Position numbers and translations under genes: made by a program
Notes under the pieces: generated by a model
Databases searched by the model: none
Told to the model about the DNA's origin: nothing
What the model saw: the letters and a program-made list of their open reading frames with translations, nothing else
Assembly: GCA_004557455.1 (NCBI GenBank)
Contig: SFDX01000009.1
Span: 7,911-71,910, forward strand
Direction of reading: 5' to 3'
DNA: 64,000 nt
DNA from: Akkermansia muciniphila
Lineage (GTDB): Bacteria > Verrucomicrobiota > Verrucomicrobiia > Verrucomicrobiales > Akkermansiaceae
In this document: positions 1-8,269 of the stretch, piece after piece
Numbering within the stretch: the first letter of the stretch is position 1
Layout: the number at the start of each line of letters is the position of its first letter

Positions 1-77
1 TCGCCAGCAAGGCTGCTGCGGAGAAGATTGCAGCTGCCGGCGGCACGCTGACGCTGCTTTCTGCGGCGCAGGCCTGA
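1..77 (+). CDS. rplO: 50S ribosomal protein uL15, C-terminal end (partial)
   Basis: Only the last 24 codons are in the window, in the frame that ends with TGA at 75-77. The peptide ends in a Lys/Ala-rich helix followed by AAGGTLTLL, which resembles the C-terminal end of L15 ('EAAGG-x-V'). L15 is a large-subunit protein needed for late 50S assembly, and its gene normally lies directly before secY, as here. The call relies mostly on this synteny, because the fragment is short. Confidence 0.75.
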   Translation, partial: ASKAAAEKIAAAGGTLTLLSAAQA

Positions 78-122
78 ACACCTGCGAGCGTTACCTCCCC
101 GGCGGGGTAACCAACCATTCAA

Positions 123-210
123 CACAGAGCCGGGCAGCGCAGCGCTGTCCGGCATCTGTGCGGGGCCTCCGCCCCGAACGGGCTTCGGCCGCCCGGGTTC
201 AAAACCGAAG
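123..210 (+). promoter_or_regulatory. structured leader between rplO and secY
   Basis: Three consecutive inverted repeats lie in the 184-bp gap before secY. Hairpin A is 123-160 (cacaga...tctgtg, with an inner gccgg/ccggc). Hairpin B is 161-176 (cggggc/gccccg). Hairpin C is 183-210 (cttcgg/ccgaag). None has a T tract, so a simple terminator is unlikely. The gap is large for this operon position. It could be an RNA processing site or an autoregulatory leader; no known family was recognised. Confidence 0.4.
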
Positions 211-261
211 AGTCGCGCTGCACATCAGTTTTCTCAACATCAAACCATTCTCGGAAGAAAG

Positions 262-1743
262 ATGATATCCGCATTTGCCAACAGCATGAAGGTTCCGGAG
301 CTCAGGAGCCGAATCCTCTTCACCTTGGCCATGATTGTGATCGTGCGCTTGGGTGTTCACATTCCCCTGCCCGGGGTGGATGTGCCGACGCTCACTCATT
401 TCTTGGAGACGAGTGCCAAGGAGAACGGTGACCCGCTCGGGGCCTTCGGTGCCATCCTCACCATCTTCTCCGGCGGTGGTCTGCAGCAGTGCGGTATCTT
501 TGCATTGGGTATCATGCCCTACATCTCGGCCTCCATTATGACGCAGCTGCTGGGTGCCGTGGTTCCCAGCCTGCAGAAGATGATGCGGGAGGAGGGCGGT
601 CGCCAGAAGATGACCAAGTACACGCGTATTCTGGCCATCATCATCGCGATCATTCAGGGCTACATGCTCACCAGCCTGCTTATGAACCCCTCCAACCTGC
701 CGGGCATGCAGGGTTGCCCGGACATCGTGATGGCTCCGGGGGTCATGTTCAACATCACCACCATCTTCATCATTGTTACCGGCACCATGTTCCTGATGTG
801 GATCGGTGATCAGATTACGGAACGCGGCGTGGGCAACGGTATCTCGCTCATCATTTCCGTGAACATCATCCACGCCCTGCCGGGTGCCTTGGCCATTGCA
901 TGGAAGACCTGTGTGATGCGCGGTACGGAGGTGAACCCGCTCGGGGCCCTCGTCATGGTGGCTCTGCTGGCTTTCATGGTGCTGGTGGTGGCTTTCGTGG
1001 TCATCCTCTGCCAAGCGCAGCGCCGCGTACCGGTGCAGTACGCCAAACGCGTCGTGGGCCACAACAAGATTGCGCAGGGCGGCACGCAGTACCTGCCCCT
1101 CAAGCTCAACTACTCCGGCGTGATGCCCGTCATCTTCGCCACGGCCATCTTGGCTCTGCCGGGTATGCTGCTGCAGTACATGGTCTCCGGGGATAGCTGG
1201 TTGGGCCGCGCCATCTCGCTCATGGTCTCCCCCAGCAGCATCTGGTACTATGTCTTCTGCTCGGTGATGATCTACTTCTTCTCCTACTTCTGGGTGGCTA
1301 CCATGTTCCACCCGCAGCAGATCTCCGAGGATCTCAAGCGCAACGGCGGCTATATCCCCGGCGTACGTCCCGGTCCTGCTACCGCTGCTTATCTGGACCA
1401 GACGATGAGCCGCCTGACCTTCTCCGGCTCTCTCTTCCTGACGCTGCTGTACTTCCTGCCGAACCTGCTCACTGTCTTCGGTAGTATGCCCTACATCGTC
1501 ACGCAATTCTTCGGCGGCACCTCGCTGCTCATTCTCGTAGGTGTGCTCTTGGACATGATGCGCCAGGTGGAGGCCACACTGCTGCAAAAGAACTACGAAG
1601 GCTTCATGAAGAAAGGCCGCATCCGCGGCAAGTATGCTCACCTTCAGGGCACCGGCCGCCCCGCCGATGACAAGGGTATCGTTATCCTCTGGATCATCAT
1701 CTCCTTCTTCGTCCTCGCAGGCGCCGTCATCCTCGCCTTCTGA
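262..1743 (+). CDS. secY: preprotein translocase subunit SecY
   Basis: SecY is the pore subunit of the SecYEG translocon in the inner membrane, which moves unfolded proteins across or into the membrane. The 493-residue product has the expected N-terminus (KVPELRSRILFTL, RLGVHIPLPGVD), about ten hydrophobic segments, and the cytoplasmic loop with QAQRRVPVQYAKR at about residues 250-265. It is longer than E. coli SecY (443), mostly through extended loops. ATG 262 is preceded by GGAAG at 253-257, a good ribosome binding site. It follows rplO and is closed by a strong terminator, so it is the last gene of the ribosomal operon; adk and map do not follow. Confidence 0.97.
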   Translation: MISAFANSMKVPELRSRILFTLAMIVIVRLGVHIPLPGVDVPTLTHFLETSAKENGDPLGAFGAILTIFSGGGLQQCGIFALGIMPYISASIMTQLLGAVVPSLQKMMREEGGRQKMTKYTRILAIIIAIIQGYMLTSLLMNPSNLPGMQGCPDIVMAPGVMFNITTIFIIVTGTMFLMWIGDQITERGVGNGISLIISVNIIHALPGALAIAWKTCVMRGTEVNPLGALVMVALLAFMVLVVAFVVILCQAQRRVPVQYAKRVVGHNKIAQGGTQYLPLKLNYSGVMPVIFATAILALPGMLLQYMVSGDSWLGRAISLMVSPSSIWYYVFCSVMIYFFSYFWVATMFHPQQISEDLKRNGGYIPGVRPGPATAAYLDQTMSRLTFSGSLFLTLLYFLPNLLTVFGSMPYIVTQFFGGTSLLILVGVLLDMMRQVEATLLQKNYEGFMKKGRIRGKYAHLQGTGRPADDKGIVILWIIISFFVLAGAVILAF

Positions 1744-1772
1744 CCCCCTTCTTCTTCATAACGTAACTCCGG

Positions 1773-1804
1773 GCAGCTCACCTTTGCGGGTGGGCTGCTT
1801 TTTT
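1773..1804 (+). terminator. rho-independent terminator after secY
   Basis: A 10-bp stem (gcagctcacc with ggtgggctgc, one G-T pair) with a short loop is followed by six T residues. Confidence 0.9.
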
Positions 1805-1809
1805 AGTGC

Positions 1810-1837
1810 TTGACGCCCCCGTGCATTATGCTATCGT
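1810..1837 (+). promoter_or_regulatory. sigma70-type promoter of the GNAT pseudogene
   Basis: TTGACG at 1810-1815, 16-bp spacer, TATCGT at 1832-1837. The -10 ends 7 nt before ATG 1845, so the transcript would be leaderless or nearly so. Confidence 0.55.
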
Positions 1838-1844
1838 GGCAGGC

Positions 1845-2381
1845 ATGCAAAGCCCCTCCCCCATCACCTTCGAGCCCGTTCTCGCAGAGGAACTGCCCGA
1901 TTTCATCCTGCGCGTGCAGGAGTCATTCAGCGTGGCCGTTCGGGAAAAAATCGGGACAGATTCCCCCATTCCCTCAGCTGCAACCATCCGGCGGAGTTAC
2001 AGCGCCCCCGCTGCGGAGACATATCACTTGGTGCGGGAAGGGTAACGCATCGGAGGCGTCATTCTCTCTACCAATCGGCAAACCCGTTACAATGAGCCGG
2101 AGATCTTCTTCCTCTCCCCGCAACAGTGCGGGCACGGGTGGGGGCCGGAAGCTTGGCAGGCTATTGAGCAACGTTATCCGGACACACCGGTGTGGGAAAC
2201 GGGCACGCCCTATTTCGAGGAGCGGAATATCCACTTCTACGTGAACAAATGCGGGTTCCGTATTGTTGAGTTCTACAACAAATACCACCCGGCACCCGAG
2301 ATGCCGGAGGGAGAGGATGAGGACCCGGATGATGACTGCGGTTTCTTCCGTTTCGAAAAACTCATGGCACCGCAACATTAA
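1845..2381 (+). pseudogene. GNAT-family N-acetyltransferase interrupted by one in-frame TAA
   Basis: A single reading frame runs from ATG 1845 to TAA 2379-2381 (178 codons), broken only by TAA at 2043-2045. The N-terminal part begins ITFEPVLAEELPDF. After the stop the same frame continues RIGGVILSTN, EIFFLSPQQCGHGWGPEAW and RNIHFYVNKCGFRIVEFYNK, the typical GNAT beta4/beta5 core and the acetyl-CoA fold's last conserved helix-strand ('xxxFYxKxGF'). The family acetylates small molecules or protein N-termini with acetyl-CoA; the substrate here is unknown. A change of GAA to TAA would explain the stop, since relatives often have a Glu between EG and RIGG. No frameshift is seen, so the lesion is recent, a sequencing error, or read through. 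A hairpin at 2384-2413 separates it from the convergent neighbour. Confidence 0.75.
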
Positions 2382-2442
2382 GTGCCCTGCCCCCCGAGGA
2401 AAGGAGGCAGGGCGGGTATAAGCGTTCTCGGCGCAAACGGAA

Positions 2443-3618
2443 TCAGTAGTTATCCGCGTGCAGCTCAAAGAAGGCCTTGGGATAGAGGCAGGCGGGACAG
2501 GTGTCCGGCGCAGCCGTACCCACCACAATGTGTCCGCAGTTGCGGCACTCCCACACCTTCACCTCGCTCTTGGCGAACACCTGAGCAGTCTCCACGTTCT
2601 TCAGCAGGTCGCGGTAACGCTGTTCGTGTCGTTTCTCGATCTCGGCCACCAAGCGGAACTTAGCGGCCAGGTCCGGGAAGCCCTCCTCCTCGGCCGTCTT
2701 GGCGAACCCGGCGTACATATCCGTCCACTCGTAGTTCTCACCATCCGCCGCAGCACCCAAGTTGACAGCGGTATCGCCGATGCCGCCGAGCTCCTCGAAC
2801 CACATGCGGGCGTGGGACTTCTCGTTCTCCGCCGTTTTCAGGAAGAGGTCGGCAATCTGCTCAAAGCCCTGCTTCTGCGCCACGGCGGCAAAGTAGCTGT
2901 ACTTGTTGCGAGCTTGGGACTCACCGGCGAAGGCCTCGTGCAGGTTCTTCTCCGTCTGCGTACCCGCATAGCGATTCACGCCCTCGGCGGCCTGCTTCAC
3001 CTCGGTCTCCAACGGCTTGAAGTCGGAGGCGGGGTGCTTGCAGATCGGGCACACAAAATCCGGCGGCAACACCTCACCCTCGTAGATGTAGCCGCAAATG
3101 GTGCAGATCCACCCCTTCTTCTTCTCCCCGGCGGGCTTGGGCGGCGCGGGCTTGATGTGGCGATGATAGAAAGCATAGGTGGCAGAATCCGCAGCCTCAT
3201 CCAGCACGGCAGCGTCCGTCACCTCCGCAATGAACATGGTGTGCGAACCCAAATCCACCGTGTTGAGCACCTTGGCGGACAGGTAGGCGTTCGCCCCTTC
3301 CGCAATGTAGATCAGCCCGTTCTCGGAGCGCTCATAGGTGATGCCCACGCTCTTGTCCACCTTCCGCCCCGTCTGGAAGCCCCAGTGCCTGAAGGTGCTG
3401 AACTGCGACTTCTCGGAGAGCACGGAGACGTTGAACTCACCCGTCTTCAAAATCATGTCGTGTGTGAGGTTGGCCTTGTTGACCGCCACACTGATGCGCA
3501 GCGGAGAATCTGCCACCTGCTGCACCGTGTTCACGATGCACCCGTTGTCCTTGCCGCCGTCCTTCGCCGTCAGCACAAACAACCCGTATGAGAGTTTGAA
3601 CAATGCTTTCTTGTCCAT
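2443..3618 (-). CDS. flavin reductase-rubredoxin-rubrerythrin fusion protein
   Basis: This 391-residue protein joins four modules. Residues 1-155 form a flavin reductase-like FMN-binding split barrel ([20 protein letters not shown] start). Residues 169-203 are a rubredoxin with C172/C175 and C190/C193. Residues 222-345 are a rubrerythrin four-helix diiron domain ([33 protein letters not shown] carry the Glu/His ligands). Residues 356-385 are a second rubredoxin-like CxxC pair (C358/C361, C374/C377). Known relatives (high-molecular-weight rubredoxin, rubrerythrin) pass electrons from NAD(P)H or flavodiiron partners to reduce peroxide or oxygen in anaerobes, so a cytoplasmic oxidative-stress role is inferred. 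ATG 3618 was chosen over an upstream in-frame codon because the domain starts there and AGGAAA precedes it. Confidence 0.9.
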   Translation of the reverse strand: MDKKALFKLSYGLFVLTAKDGGKDNGCIVNTVQQVADSPLRISVAVNKANLTHDMILKTGEFNVSVLSEKSQFSTFRHWGFQTGRKVDKSVGITYERSENGLIYIAEGANAYLSAKVLNTVDLGSHTMFIAEVTDAAVLDEAADSATYAFYHRHIKPAPPKPAGEKKKGWICTICGYIYEGEVLPPDFVCPICKHPASDFKPLETEVKQAAEGVNRYAGTQTEKNLHEAFAGESQARNKYSYFAAVAQKQGFEQIADLFLKTAENEKSHARMWFEELGGIGDTAVNLGAAADGENYEWTDMYAGFAKTAEEEGFPDLAAKFRLVAEIEKRHEQRYRDLLKNVETAQVFAKSEVKVWECRNCGHIVVGTAAPDTCPACLYPKAFFELHADNY

Positions 3619-3684
3619 ATCGCTTTTCCTGTCTTGATGTTTTGCCCCTGCCCCCGAACACCTCGGCGGCCTTAAAGCGTTAGA

Positions 3685-3713
3685 ATTATTCCAGATTTTT
3701 AATTCTTCGTCAA
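3685..3713 (-). promoter_or_regulatory. sigma70-type promoter of the rubrerythrin fusion gene
   Basis: On the minus strand, TTGACG (3713-3708), 17-bp spacer and AATAAT (3690-3685). The leader is about 60 nt. The rest of the 319-bp gap to putA holds a 7-bp hairpin (3832-3838 with 3850-3856) and the putA promoter, and no gene that I can see. Confidence 0.65.
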
Positions 3714-3899
3714 GCCGGAAATGCGTCACATCCCCCTTTTTCTCCCCGTCGGGGTGGACACACCGACATATGCGCGCGGGGGAAGCACAGAAATAGAACC
3801 TACCCCGGTCGAAGATAGGGATCACGCCGAGGCACTCGTCTCACGCAGGCGAGTGCGCGGCAAAAAGCGATTCAGCCGGGAGCGGAACAGATTTTACGC

Positions 3900-3928
3900 T
3901 TGCCAGATGGGGCAGGAGCAGGTAGAAT
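3900..3928 (+). promoter_or_regulatory. sigma70-type promoter of the putA-like gene
   Basis: TTGCCA at 3900-3905, 17-bp spacer, TAGAAT at 3923-3928. ATG 3938 lies 9 nt after the -10, giving a leader of about 3 nt. Confidence 0.75.
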
Positions 3929-3937
3929 AGGGGCGGT

Positions 3938-6900
3938 ATGGCTCACCCGGATATAGCAGCACTGGTACAGGAATCGAGAAAACGCAAATGGGCAGATCGC
4001 GATCTGACCCAGCATGCGGACGATTTGGCGCAGGAGCTGCTGGACCACAGCCAAAAGCTTTTAACGGCGGATGAACGTGCTCTGCTGACGGCACTGACGC
4101 GAATGGTAGAGGACGAAAAGAACCGCCGTTTTGTGGAGGACTTCTGCACCCAGGTGCTGGGGCCGCAGGACATGGGGGTGCAGGCGGAGAACCTGCACCG
4201 ACTGTTGGCCGACTTCGGCGGTGTACCGGCCATCTTCGGAACCATGGCCAAACTGCGTCTGAAAGCCGCGGGGCTGGCAGCGCGCAGCATGCAGGCGGCC
4301 GCCATTGCCGAGGCCCAGCGCGTCTTCCGCCGCACCTTTGCCGAGCTGACCCTGCCCACCCGGGTGGAGAAGGTGAACCAGCGCGTGCGCGACTTCGGCA
4401 AGCAAGGTCTCTCCCTGCTCCTCAACCCGCTGGTGCCGGTGGTATACGGTCCCAAAAGCGCGGCACGCTACCGGGCAAACCTGGAGGGAATTCTCAGCAA
4501 GCAAGCCGGGGTGGGCATCGTGCTGCAGCCGGAGCGTCTGAACGCGCGCCCCGATTGTTATGCCCCGGAGGTCTCCGCCAAGCAGCTCGCCGAGGAAATC
4601 CGCACAATCCTGCAAGCCGCCAAGGCCGGTGACGGCACCCGCCCGGTCTCTGTCGAGTTCGGCACCATGGCCACGCGCAGTATCATCACCCAAGCGCTCA
4701 AGCAGGTACTGGCCGAGAAAGAATTTTACCATGCCGATGTGATGGTGGAGCTGCCGGCCTACCTTACGGAAAGCCCCGCCCTGCTCCGCGACCTGGAAGA
4801 GTGGGCCGGCGCCCGTGCGGCCAAAGGCGGCTCCCCGTTGAAGGTGCTGCTGGTGAAAGGCAGCCACCTGGAGGCCGAAAAAGTCTGCGCCGCCACCTAC
4901 GGCATGCCGCATGCCGTCAGCAGCAGCAAGGCAGAGACAGAGGCCCGCTACCTGCGGCTGACCCAAGCCGCTGTCTCGGCTTCTCCCAAGGCCATTACCC
5001 CGGTGTTCGGCACGCACAATTTATACAACATCGCCTACACCCTCCCGGCATGGGGAAGCAGCGGGCGCAAGGGTCTGCCGCCCTTCGTCTTCTTGGCCGG
5101 CATGGCCAACCACGTCGGCCGTTTGCTGGCCAATGCGGGGGCTCCGGTTTCCTTGGTCTACGGAGTGAGCGGCGACGGGGAGCAGGACGCCTTCGAGCAC
5201 TACCTCGCCACCGTTTCCGAGGAATTAGCGCGTCCGGACAGCTTCACCTCGGCGAGCAATGACTTGGGCTGGAACCGTCTGCGCCAAATCTTCCTTGCCG
5301 CTACCACGCGCCGCGAGGAGCCGAACGGCGGGGAGGCTCTCTCCTCCTCGGCACTTCCCGGGGCGCTCGATCGCGCCTATGTTGCAGACCTATACACCGC
5401 AGCCGCTCAGGAGGTTGAGCGCACGCAGTCTCCCCTGCCCCTCGTCATCAACGGGCAGCCCTGCGACTCCCCCCTCACCTGCATCTCCCGCTCGCCCTCG
5501 GCCCCCGGGGTGGAGGACTACCGCTTCGTTGCTGCGGACTTTCCTGCCATCGATCGCGTGATGGAGTCAGCCGAGCTGCCGTCAGCTTCCCCCGAGGAGC
5601 GGCGCAAGGATCTGCTGCGCTTGGCACGGGAGCTGGAGAAACAGCGCCTCCCGCTCATTGCTGCCATGATTCGCGACGCTGGCTTTACCGCTGCCGATGC
5701 GGACGCTGAGATGCGGGACGCCATTGATGCCTGCCGCCTGTATGAATTGCACTCCCGCGCGGATGGCCTGTGCGACGGCACGGAGGCGCAGCCCTTGGGC
5801 GTGGTAACCGTCAACCCCGGCTCCACCCACCCCGTTGCGGATGCCGTGGCGGGCATTGCCGCCGCATGGGTCATGGGTAACGCGGTGGTCTACAAGCCCG
5901 CCGACTGCAATGAGCTGCTGGGCCACCGCCTGCACGAGGTTCTGCAGGCCGCCGGTATGAAGGAGCCCGCACTGCAGCTTCTTCCCTGTTTAGACAAGCA
6001 ATGGGCGAACAAAGCGATGAGCCACGCACGCACCGCCGCTGCCATCCACGGCAGCGATGCCGCCCCCACCCCGGCCCTGCAGCAGCGCAACCTCTTTACC
6101 CGCCACCTCTGCTCCCCCACCGGGCGCACCACTCTTTACATCAGCGACCGCGGGGACTGGCACCACGCCGTGCGCGATCTCAGCCGCAGTGCGCTCGCCC
6201 GCAGCGGCGCCGCCCCCACCTTCCCCGGCATCCTCTTGGTGCACGAGGCCGTCTACACCAACGATCTCTTCTTCCACGCCCTCAAGGATGCCTTCAGTGC
6301 CGTCGTGGCCCACGCCGGACACAGGGAGAGCCCCGGCATCGGCCCCATTCCGCACCCCCTCACGCCGGAGCAAGTGGCACAGCTCACCACGGTGCAGGAT
6401 GACGAGACTTGGCTGCTGCAGCCCCACACCGGGGAGCTGGGTTCGCAAATATGGACCCCCGGCATCCGCTGCGGTGTCAAGCCGGGTAGCCTCTTCCTGC
6501 AACACGCCGGCGGCCTGCCGCTCTTCGGTCTCATGCGGGTACAATCCCTCGAGCAGGCCATCGCGCTGCAAACTGAGCTCTCCGATGGCCCGGCAGCCGC
6601 CATCTACAGCAACAGCGAGGAGGAAATCCGCCGCTGGAGCCAAGCCATCGGCGCCGGTAATCTCTTCGTCAACTGCTGCCCTGCCCCCTTCCCCGCCGTG
6701 CAACCCTTCGGCGGACAAGGCACCGGGGCGGGCGCACTGACCCCGCAGGCCTTCGGGCCCAATTACCTGACGGCCCTCGCCCGGTGGAAGGAGACCGCCC
6801 GCCCCCAGCACCGCGGCAAACTGCGCACTACGTCCTTTGCCCCTTGGGAGATCCTCTCCCCCAAGCCCTCGCCGGATGAGCTAACGCGCCTCACCGCGGC

Positions 6901-7372
6901 GGCGGATTCCATCTCTTACTGGTGGCAGGAGGAATTCAGCCTGCGCCATACCACCTCCCCTGCACCCGGTCAGGAGGTCACCCGGGAGTATCTCCCCCGC
7001 CCCGTCTGTCTGCGAGTGGAGGAAAGCACCACGGATTCGGACCTCTGCATCGCCCTCATGACGGCACTGCGCGCCGGGTGCCGCATCCGCCTGAGCACCC
7101 ATGCCACCCGCCCTTGGATGCCCACCGCCCTGCGTCCCTTCGACATCACCATCACCGCCGAGTCGCGCAGTGAGTACGAGGCTCGCTTCCCGGAGTTCGC
7201 GGCGGAGCACCTCTTCCTGCTGGACCCCGCCGCCCCCGCCTCGTCCCTGCAAGCAGCCGCGGCCCTTCAGCTTCCCCTCTGCACCGCCCCCGTCCCGGCG
7301 AATGCCCGCATCGGTATGCTCACCTTCCTCCGCGAGCGCACCGTCACCACGGCCACCCGCCACTTCGAGTAA
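3938..7372 (+). CDS. PutA-like proline dehydrogenase/P5C dehydrogenase, probably catalytically degenerate
   Basis: The 1144-residue protein has the PutA order: a helical N-terminus, a proline dehydrogenase barrel (about residues 170-470, with LLVKGSHLEAEK, TPVFGTHNLYN and a GMANHVGRLLA helix), then an aldehyde dehydrogenase fold (about 520-980, with GNAVVYKPAD, TLYISDRGDW and a PFGGQGTGAG...GPNYL end) plus about 150 extra residues. Active PutA oxidises proline to glutamate. Key residues look lost. The Arg pair that binds the proline carboxylate (E. coli R555/R556, motif YLVRR) reads YLATV at 422-426. The GQKCSA nucleophile loop reads GAAPTF, with Pro760 at the Cys position. The catalytic Asn and Glu motifs are also altered. 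Frame and length are intact, so a non-enzymatic or altered role is inferred. Start: ATG 3938, 9 nt behind a good -10. Confidence 0.85.
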   Translation: MAHPDIAALVQESRKRKWADRDLTQHADDLAQELLDHSQKLLTADERALLTALTRMVEDEKNRRFVEDFCTQVLGPQDMGVQAENLHRLLADFGGVPAIFGTMAKLRLKAAGLAARSMQAAAIAEAQRVFRRTFAELTLPTRVEKVNQRVRDFGKQGLSLLLNPLVPVVYGPKSAARYRANLEGILSKQAGVGIVLQPERLNARPDCYAPEVSAKQLAEEIRTILQAAKAGDGTRPVSVEFGTMATRSIITQALKQVLAEKEFYHADVMVELPAYLTESPALLRDLEEWAGARAAKGGSPLKVLLVKGSHLEAEKVCAATYGMPHAVSSSKAETEARYLRLTQAAVSASPKAITPVFGTHNLYNIAYTLPAWGSSGRKGLPPFVFLAGMANHVGRLLANAGAPVSLVYGVSGDGEQDAFEHYLATVSEELARPDSFTSASNDLGWNRLRQIFLAATTRREEPNGGEALSSSALPGALDRAYVADLYTAAAQEVERTQSPLPLVINGQPCDSPLTCISRSPSAPGVEDYRFVAADFPAIDRVMESAELPSASPEERRKDLLRLARELEKQRLPLIAAMIRDAGFTAADADAEMRDAIDACRLYELHSRADGLCDGTEAQPLGVVTVNPGSTHPVADAVAGIAAAWVMGNAVVYKPADCNELLGHRLHEVLQAAGMKEPALQLLPCLDKQWANKAMSHARTAAAIHGSDAAPTPALQQRNLFTRHLCSPTGRTTLYISDRGDWHHAVRDLSRSALARSGAAPTFPGILLVHEAVYTNDLFFHALKDAFSAVVAHAGHRESPGIGPIPHPLTPEQVAQLTTVQDDETWLLQPHTGELGSQIWTPGIRCGVKPGSLFLQHAGGLPLFGLMRVQSLEQAIALQTELSDGPAAAIYSNSEEEIRRWSQAIGAGNLFVNCCPAPFPAVQPFGGQGTGAGALTPQAFGPNYLTALARWKETARPQHRGKLRTTSFAPWEILSPKPSPDELTRLTAAADSISYWWQEEFSLRHTTSPAPGQEVTREYLPRPVCLRVEESTTDSDLCIALMTALRAGCRIRLSTHATRPWMPTALRPFDITITAESRSEYEARFPEFAAEHLFLLDPAAPASSLQAAAALQLPLCTAPVPANARIGMLTFLRERTVTTATRHFE

Positions 7373-7394
7373 AATTCGCCCCGCACGCAGCCAA

Positions 7395-7423
7395 CAAAAA
7401 ACCGCCCGCGTTCAACGGACGGT
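7395..7423 (-). terminator. rho-independent terminator after rpmF
   Basis: Read on the minus strand, ccgtccg and cgggcgg pair around a 7-nt loop, followed by a run of T (plus-strand A tract 7396-7401). Confidence 0.8.
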
Positions 7424-7477
7424 CTTGCAAAGTCTTTCTCCCCGGCGGGGAATCCCTTCGCGATGTGAGCGGCGGAA

Positions 7478-7669
7478 TCAGTCCACCAGCTTCACCACCA
7501 CCTCGGCACCGCTCTGCGTCTTGTAGGTACCGCACTGCGGGCAAGCCGTGTGGCCGGGAACCGCTGCGCCGCACTTCGGGCACTTGCCGAGCTTCGGGGC
7601 CTTCCAAGCCTGGGCGGCCAGGCGGGAGCGCTGCTTCATCTTCGATGTTCTGCGTTTAGGAGCTGCCAT
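7478..7669 (-). CDS. rpmF: 50S ribosomal protein bL32
   Basis: This 63-residue basic protein starts [20 protein letters not shown], the usual L32 N-terminus with a Lys/Arg-rich tail. It carries a zinc ribbon with cysteines at C30/C33 and C43/C46 (CPKC, CPQC), so it is the zinc-binding form of L32. bL32 sits in the large ribosomal subunit near the peptidyl transferase region. It lies 56 bp after the yceD-like gene on the same strand, the standard yceD-rpmF pairing, and a terminator follows it. Confidence 0.96.
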   Translation of the reverse strand: MAAPKRRTSKMKQRSRLAAQAWKAPKLGKCPKCGAAVPGHTACPQCGTYKTQSGAEVVVKLVD

Positions 7670-7725
7670 ATTTCTCTAGTGTTTTATGTTAAGATTGCTT
7701 TGGAACCTGAGTGAAGCCGCTGCGC

Positions 7726-8214
7726 CTACTTCTCGGGAAACTCATCCAGTGCATCCCAGACGCTTTCGCCACTCGCGGTGGAAGAGTCTACACCCGAATG
7801 GGGGTCCTTGTCCAGCCTAAATTGTGCCACAACGTCATTTATTTCGCATTTTTCGCCCAAAAGCTCGCATTTCGGGTAGTTCGGCAGGTCCAAAAGCACC
7901 TCCTCGCGCACTTCATCCGTTACATCCACACTACTCCGCCCGCGCATGTCAACGCTCAGCTCCGGCACCTCCGTCTCCGCCACATACTCAAATTCCCGCA
8001 GGCAGCGCACACAGCGCATCACAAAGGGCGCACGCACCGTCACCCGAACCAGCAGCTCCGTATCACACGGCTCCGCCGTCAGCTCATAATGCACCGGCCC
8101 CGCGCTCCGCACATCGTCACAATCTATCCCGAAGATACCCCCATCCAACTCACCCTCCATCCGCACACCCTCCTCAGGCATCTCCTCCAAGTCGATTACC
8201 AATCTCTGTTCCAT
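7726..8214 (-). CDS. YceD family protein (DUF177), 23S rRNA accumulation factor
   Basis: This acidic protein of 162 residues has the DUF177 core: an N-terminal beta part (VIDLEEMPEEG), then the conserved cysteine pair in VMRCVRCLREF near residue 86-95, and a C-terminal half ending in DLPNYPKCELLGEKC. YceD-family proteins help 23S rRNA accumulate and are almost always encoded just before rpmF, as here. ATG 8214 was chosen over an in-frame codon 21 nt upstream because the promoter -10 ends only 9 nt before it. Confidence 0.88.
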   Translation of the reverse strand: MEQRLVIDLEEMPEEGVRMEGELDGGIFGIDCDDVRSAGPVHYELTAEPCDTELLVRVTVRAPFVMRCVRCLREFEYVAETEVPELSVDMRGRSSVDVTDEVREEVLLDLPNYPKCELLGEKCEINDVVAQFRLDKDPHSGVDSSTASGESVWDALDEFPEK

Positions 8215-8223
8215 ACGACCACT

Positions 8224-8252
8224 ACCATACCCCACCCCCGTCCCCTTGGCAA
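8224..8252 (-). promoter_or_regulatory. sigma70-type promoter of yceD-rpmF
   Basis: Minus strand: TTGCCA (8252-8247), 17-bp G-rich spacer, TATGGT (8229-8224), then 9 nt to ATG. Confidence 0.65.
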
Positions 8253-8269
8253 GCCCAATCTTCCCTCAA

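Noticed and set aside
150..215. tRNA-like text (gggttcaaa) in the secY leader.
   Set aside because: No acceptor, D or anticodon arms can be folded around it; the region forms simple hairpins instead.
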